Shown here piece after piece: positions 12,881-16,725 of a stretch of 16,725 bases of DNA (positions are counted from its first letter, which is position 1; each line of letters opens with the position of its first letter). Location of the stretch: positions 1 to 16,725 of the forward strand of contig CAKQDQ010000045.1 in the NCBI GenBank assembly GCA_934229335.1, in the 5' to 3' direction. Below the pieces are notes generated by a model. It searched no databases and was not told the origin of the DNA. It saw only the letters and a program-made list of their open reading frames with translations. This DNA comes from an uncultured Prevotella sp. (GTDB taxonomy: Bacteria; Bacteroidota; Bacteroidia; Bacteroidales; Bacteroidaceae). Made by a program: the position numbers and the translations under genes.

Positions 12881-14371
12881 TCATTCCGTTAGATTCTTTT
12901 TAGCCTCTTCTTTCACGGGAACGAGTATGTTCCGCTGACTTGGGGTGATGTATCCCTTCGTAGAATCAATGGCAATGAGTACACCATCGTTGATAGGCAG
13001 CGTGCTGTTGGGAGCCTTTTGCGCCTTAAACGTATGCTTACCGTTGCTGAAGGTGCCGAGGAAGGTGATGTCACCAGTTTGACAGTCCATCCACCAAACG
13101 TTCTTCTTTTTACCCGAAACCTTTGTTAGGTCAAGGTTCATGTTGCGAGACGTATAGTTGTAGACTAACAGGTAGTCCTTTCCACAAGTAGCGGCGAGAC
13201 GGTCGTAGCGTGTTCCGTTGTCAGAGTACACGATGCTTTGGTCAGGAATACGGTCGAAGTAGGGCAGTGACAGCATCAAGGCTTTGAGGTACTTCATCTG
13301 AGTATAGCCCGAATCCTGTTGCGCCTCATACCACGTCTTGCTTGTGCTTGCGTAAGCCACCGCCTTGCCGGGAGAGTGCATCTGCATTATGGCGTTGTGT
13401 CCATAGGTATGACCGCATGCACCGGCAAATACGTCCCAGTAGGCATAACGCCTAACGTCGCTTGCCTTCCAGCGCGGACCATCGGGGAAATGCAGTCCTA
13501 CGGGGATGTCCTCGTATGAAGGTTCGCTGTCGAGCACAGGTTTTATGGGTTGGTATGCCCATGTAGAGTCAACGTACATCCAGCAGTCCTCTTCAGTGTT
13601 ATCGGGGATAGGGTAGACCTTGTTGCCCATACGCTGACCGTAGGCACGGTGACCAGACTGATAGGTGTGGAAGTCAATCCATTCCGCCTTCGACCACCAT
13701 TTGGCGGAGGTGTAACGCCCGCGAGGGTGGAAAGTCATGAGGTGGTGTCTGTCTATCGACTTGATAGTCTGCGCAAGCGTCTCCCACACGTCGTGTTTAA
13801 CGTCACCCTGTATGTCGCCACCTATCACCCAGATGATGTTAGGGCAGTTCTTGTAACGCTTGGCAAGAAATTCTCCGTAGGCTTTTGCCCCGGCTTCGTC
13901 TATTGCTCCACCCTTAACGAGACCGCCCCAGATGCAGACCATGGCGATATATACGCCCTGTTGCTCCGCTTCCTTGACGATGTAGTCCATGTGGTCCCAG
14001 TAACCGTAAGTACCCTCGCGGTCTATTGCAGAGAAGTCCCATGGATTTTGGCGTGAGACATTTGACAGCTGACCGTAGGCATTGACGCAGGGCACGCCAC
14101 AGATGGTCTGCACCTGCACCACATTAAAGCCGTTCTTGGCGCATGTAGAGAGGTAACCCTTAACCTCACCGCGGTTTAGCGACTGAGGAAGAAGCCAACC
14201 CGTGTCGCCTAACCAGAAGAAAGGCGTGCCGTCAGTGTATTGCAGAAAGCGGCTGTTTTCTGACACCTGCAACTGCCATTGGCGTGCGCCCTGGGCGAAG
14301 AGGCAGGCAAGGCACAGCATCAAAGTGATGCTGAGCCTACGCGCATGTATATATAAATAAGGTGTTATCAT
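12881..14371 (-). CDS. Secreted DUF4038 glycoside hydrolase (GH140/apiosidase-like)
   Basis: Probable exported glycosidase. An N-terminal signal segment with hydrophobic core LSITLMLCLACLFAQGA (14-29) precedes a TIM-barrel of the DUF4038 type: GTPFFWLGDTGWLL (48-61), FNVVQVQTI (82-90), WVIGGD (181-186) and KPVLDSEPSYED (277-288). Asp186 and Glu283 sit where the acid/base and nucleophile are expected in GH140. A C-terminal beta domain (from about residue 385) resembles the putative collagen-binding domain found after DUF4038. Total length is 496 residues. GH140 enzymes cleave apiose links in rhamnogalacturonan II, but no other pectin-degradation genes are present, so the substrate is open. The ATG overlaps the stop of the upstream YfhO-like gene (ATGA), implying translational coupling. 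Confidence 0.85.
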   Translation of the reverse strand: MITPYLYIHARRLSITLMLCLACLFAQGARQWQLQVSENSRFLQYTDGTPFFWLGDTGWLLPQSLNRGEVKGYLSTCAKNGFNVVQVQTICGVPCVNAYGQLSNVSRQNPWDFSAIDREGTYGYWDHMDYIVKEAEQQGVYIAMVCIWGGLVKGGAIDEAGAKAYGEFLAKRYKNCPNIIWVIGGDIQGDVKHDVWETLAQTIKSIDRHHLMTFHPRGRYTSAKWWSKAEWIDFHTYQSGHRAYGQRMGNKVYPIPDNTEEDCWMYVDSTWAYQPIKPVLDSEPSYEDIPVGLHFPDGPRWKASDVRRYAYWDVFAGACGHTYGHNAIMQMHSPGKAVAYASTSKTWYEAQQDSGYTQMKYLKALMLSLPYFDRIPDQSIVYSDNGTRYDRLAATCGKDYLLVYNYTSRNMNLDLTKVSGKKKNVWWMDCQTGDITFLGTFSNGKHTFKAQKAPNSTLPINDGVLIAIDSTKGYITPSQRNILVPVKEEAKKNLTE

Positions 14372-16725
14372 GCCTCGGTTGCTGTGGCTTTTGCTGCTTT
14401 GTGCTTCTTGTATTGAACGCCTAAGACATACACTACAAGAATAAACAGTAAAGCAAGGGCTACGAAGGCGATGCTCTCAGTGTTGGTAACAGTCTCTGGA
14501 CGGAATTCTAATTTAACCTTGTGGTGCCCACCTTTCACGTTGATGGCACGAAGAACGTAGTTCACACGACCCACTTCAACAGGCTTTCCGTCAACAGTAG
14601 CGGTCCAGCCTGGGTAATAAATCTCAGAGAAGACAAGCACACCACCATTCGCTGACTGTATGTCGTAGTGCAATTCGTTAGGTAAGTACTTCGTAATCTT
14701 TACGCTTGAAGTGCTGTCCTGTGGTACGCTCTTGCCGAGAATAGACTCAAACTTCTTGTCTGCAACAGCAGTCTGGTGCAGGTTTATGTTCTTTATACCG
14801 TCTAATTCCTGGTTAGCGTTGTCAACATATTTAACCTCTGACACAAACCATGCGTTGCCCATAGCTCCTGGGTTCATTACTGGTGTGGTCTGACCACCCT
14901 GTAATGGGAGAATAAGATACTTTGTGTTGAGCATGTTGAGCACAGGCATTACGCTGTCGGTGTTCACCTTATTCATGTCGCCCTGTGCCTGAACAATGGC
15001 ACCAAACGCCCCTTGCATCTCAGGAGTGATATATGCCTCGATGAGTTCTTGATAGCGACGCAACTTCGCTGGGTGGTAACCACCGATGGATTTGTGGAAG
15101 TATGATGTCTCGTTTTCGTTGAATGTGTTGCTTGCAAGATTAAGTACGCGGTAGTCGAGCGACTTGTCTTGCATAATAATCTTGTCAGTCTCTGTCGGTT
15201 CAACAGGTGCGGTACGCATGCTCTTGCTTACGAACATATCATCGTTAAGGTAGCGTTTGTTGACGCTCCACATATCGACAAGACATACAACGGCAATAAT
15301 ACCCACCATAATCATGGCGTTAATCTTCTTCATGCGGTAAACCATAACGGCAGCGGTACATATAAGTATGATGAAGAAAGAACGCCAGCAGTCTGCGGTG
15401 AACGTAGCTATACGGATGCTCTGCAGGTTAGAAAGCAACGGAGAGAGTTGCTCCTGAGGTATTCCGCTCATTGCTCTCATCTCTGCGCTGGAGATGAATG
15501 AATCGAAGAAGACGGTTGGCATTAATGCGAACAGGGCTGCGATACCACCTGTAAGGGCAAAGGAAACGTAGAGCCAGTTGATTTTTTTGCCTGCTATGTG
15601 GCCCATTACGCAGTCGGGTTCGTCCACTATGCGCTTCAAGGCAAGCATACCGAGTAAAGGAATAGTGAACTCTGCCACTACGAGGATAGAGGCAACGGTG
15701 CGGAACTTAGCGTACATCGGTACGTAGTCAATGAAGAAGTCCGTCAGCCACATCATGTTCTTACCCCACGAAAGCGTAATGCTGAGAATGGTGGCAGCGA
15801 GTAAAGCCCACTTAACAGAACCTTTCACGATGAACAGTCCGAGAATGAAGAGCATCAGTACGAAGGCACCTACATATACAGGACCGCTCGTTCCGGGTTG
15901 TTCACCCCAGTATTGTCCGAGTTGCTGATATATCTGCATGTACATAGGATCGCCCTTTTCTTGTGCTGCCTTACACTGACTAACAGGTGTCATAGATGAA
16001 CCTCCCTTAGCATCTGGCACAAGGAGAGTCCATGTCTCGTCTATACCGTAACTCCATTGCGTTATGTAGTCGCGCTCAAGACCACTTGATGTCTGGTTGG
16101 CAGTGTTCTTCTTAACCAGTTCGCTCTTGCCGCGCATAGACTCGTTTTGGTACTCCCAAGTGTGGTATAGGTTTGAGACGTTAACCAAAACGCCCAATGC
16201 TCCACCAACAAGGCATACGGCAGACGCTTTGACGAAGTGTATGTATCGCTTCTGACGGATGGCGTCGACAAGGAAACCGATGGCAAGGCACAGGATGATG
16301 AAGAAGTAATAGTACGTCATCTGCACGTGATTGGCGTTGATCTCAAACGCGGTGAAGATGCCAGTGACGGCAAGGCCTGCTAAGTATTTGCCACGATAAG
16401 CGAGAAGAATACCTGCAATCATAGGAGGGAGATATGCCAATGCCATGACCTTCCAAAGGTGACCAGCAGCGATAATGATAAAGAAATAACTGCTGAATGC
16501 CCATACCACGGCACCAAGAGTGGCGAGATACCAACGAAAATCGAAGGCACGCAGCAGAATGTAGAAGCCTAAGAGATAGGCGAAAACAAACCATACGTTC
16601 TCTGGAAGCCATAGATGGTAAGCCTGCATGATGTCAGAAAGAAGGGTCGTGGAGTCGTATGAGGGAGCTGTCTGATAGGTTGGCATGCCGGAAAAGACTG
16701 AGTTCGTCCAGCGAGAGACCTCACC
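14368..16725 (-). CDS. YfhO-family integral membrane protein, N-terminus outside window
   Basis: Large polytopic membrane protein of the YfhO group, which has a GT-C-like architecture; Gram-positive members take part in glycosylation of cell-surface polymers, but no function is established for Bacteroidetes members. The frame is open to the right edge, and the 13 codons before the Met at 16686 encode EVSRWTNSVFSGMPTYQ-type sequence that is conserved in the family, so the true start lies beyond the window. About ten or more hydrophobic helices occupy the first two thirds. A soluble region follows (KSLDYRVLNLASNTFNENET, SYFHKSIGGYHPAKLRRY), then a C-terminal beta domain with FSEIYYPGWTATVDGKPV and a final helix near residues 740-760 of the visible part. 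It is translationally coupled to the glycosidase downstream. Confidence 0.9.
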   Translation of the reverse strand, partial: GEVSRWTNSVFSGMPTYQTAPSYDSTTLLSDIMQAYHLWLPENVWFVFAYLLGFYILLRAFDFRWYLATLGAVVWAFSSYFFIIIAAGHLWKVMALAYLPPMIAGILLAYRGKYLAGLAVTGIFTAFEINANHVQMTYYYFFIILCLAIGFLVDAIRQKRYIHFVKASAVCLVGGALGVLVNVSNLYHTWEYQNESMRGKSELVKKNTANQTSSGLERDYITQWSYGIDETWTLLVPDAKGGSSMTPVSQCKAAQEKGDPMYMQIYQQLGQYWGEQPGTSGPVYVGAFVLMLFILGLFIVKGSVKWALLAATILSITLSWGKNMMWLTDFFIDYVPMYAKFRTVASILVVAEFTIPLLGMLALKRIVDEPDCVMGHIAGKKINWLYVSFALTGGIAALFALMPTVFFDSFISSAEMRAMSGIPQEQLSPLLSNLQSIRIATFTADCWRSFFIILICTAAVMVYRMKKINAMIMVGIIAVVCLVDMWSVNKRYLNDDMFVSKSMRTAPVEPTETDKIIMQDKSLDYRVLNLASNTFNENETSYFHKSIGGYHPAKLRRYQELIEAYITPEMQGAFGAIVQAQGDMNKVNTDSVMPVLNMLNTKYLILPLQGGQTTPVMNPGAMGNAWFVSEVKYVDNANQELDGIKNINLHQTAVADKKFESILGKSVPQDSTSSVKITKYLPNELHYDIQSANGGVLVFSEIYYPGWTATVDGKPVEVGRVNYVLRAINVKGGHHKVKLEFRPETVTNTESIAFVALALLFILVVYVLGVQYKKHKAAKATATEA

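Noticed and set aside
13550..14056. 168-codon plus-strand ORF antisense to the glycosidase
   Set aside because: It lies within a conserved glycosidase frame and has no supporting features.
1..16725. CRISPR array, prophage or integrative element
   Set aside because: No regularly spaced repeats with spacers, no cas, integrase, capsid or transfer genes; the only tandem repeat is the 8-bp unit before fabG.

Overview
The window looks like chromosomal DNA from a Prevotella-like member of the Bacteroidales. Four sites match the Bacteroidetes -7 element TAnnTTTG, most genes have weak Shine-Dalgarno sequences, and the gene content fits: a lipoprotein-type outer membrane efflux factor, a Bacteroidetes-style LpxA homologue, a class I hybrid-cluster protein, YfhO and a DUF4038/GH140-like glycosidase. 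This is inference from motifs, since no database search was possible. There is no transposase, integrase, phage gene, tRNA, rRNA or CRISPR array. The unusual content lies in the intergenic regions.

Layout. Positions 1-3564 (+) hold the end of an RND multidrug efflux pump, its TolC-like outer membrane partner and an LpxA-family acyltransferase, probably one transcript. Positions 3565-3838 hold a promoter, a hairpin and an 11-bp dyad ahead of a secreted TPR-like protein of unknown role (3839-4726). The convergent gap 4727-5106 contains a small inverted-repeat element (copy B, 4733-4928) and a 24-bp hairpin. Then come nnr (-), which repairs damaged NAD(P)H, and divergent from it hpt and adk (+) for purine salvage and nucleotide balance. 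A 135-bp inverted repeat separates adk from a Cof-type HAD phosphatase. A 106-nt hairpin with two mutually exclusive stems closes that block.

Positions 9142-11933 are a nitrosative-stress module: a Crp/Fnr regulator resembling HcpR (-) diverges from hcp (+). A 5-4-5 dyad sits about 44 bp upstream of the inferred hcp start point. The hcp leader (about 325 nt) carries a second, larger copy of the inverted-repeat element (copy A, 9990-10229), in opposite orientation to copy B. A symmetric bidirectional terminator separates hcp from a FabG-type reductase on the minus strand. That strand continues upstream with a secreted DUF4038 glycosidase whose start codon overlaps the stop of a YfhO-family membrane protein running off the right edge.

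The best candidates for undescribed biology are the two-copy MITE-like family, whose central stem shows paired substitutions and one copy of which sits in the hcp leader, and the two other large intergenic hairpins. No new protein-coding defence or biosynthetic system is visible.
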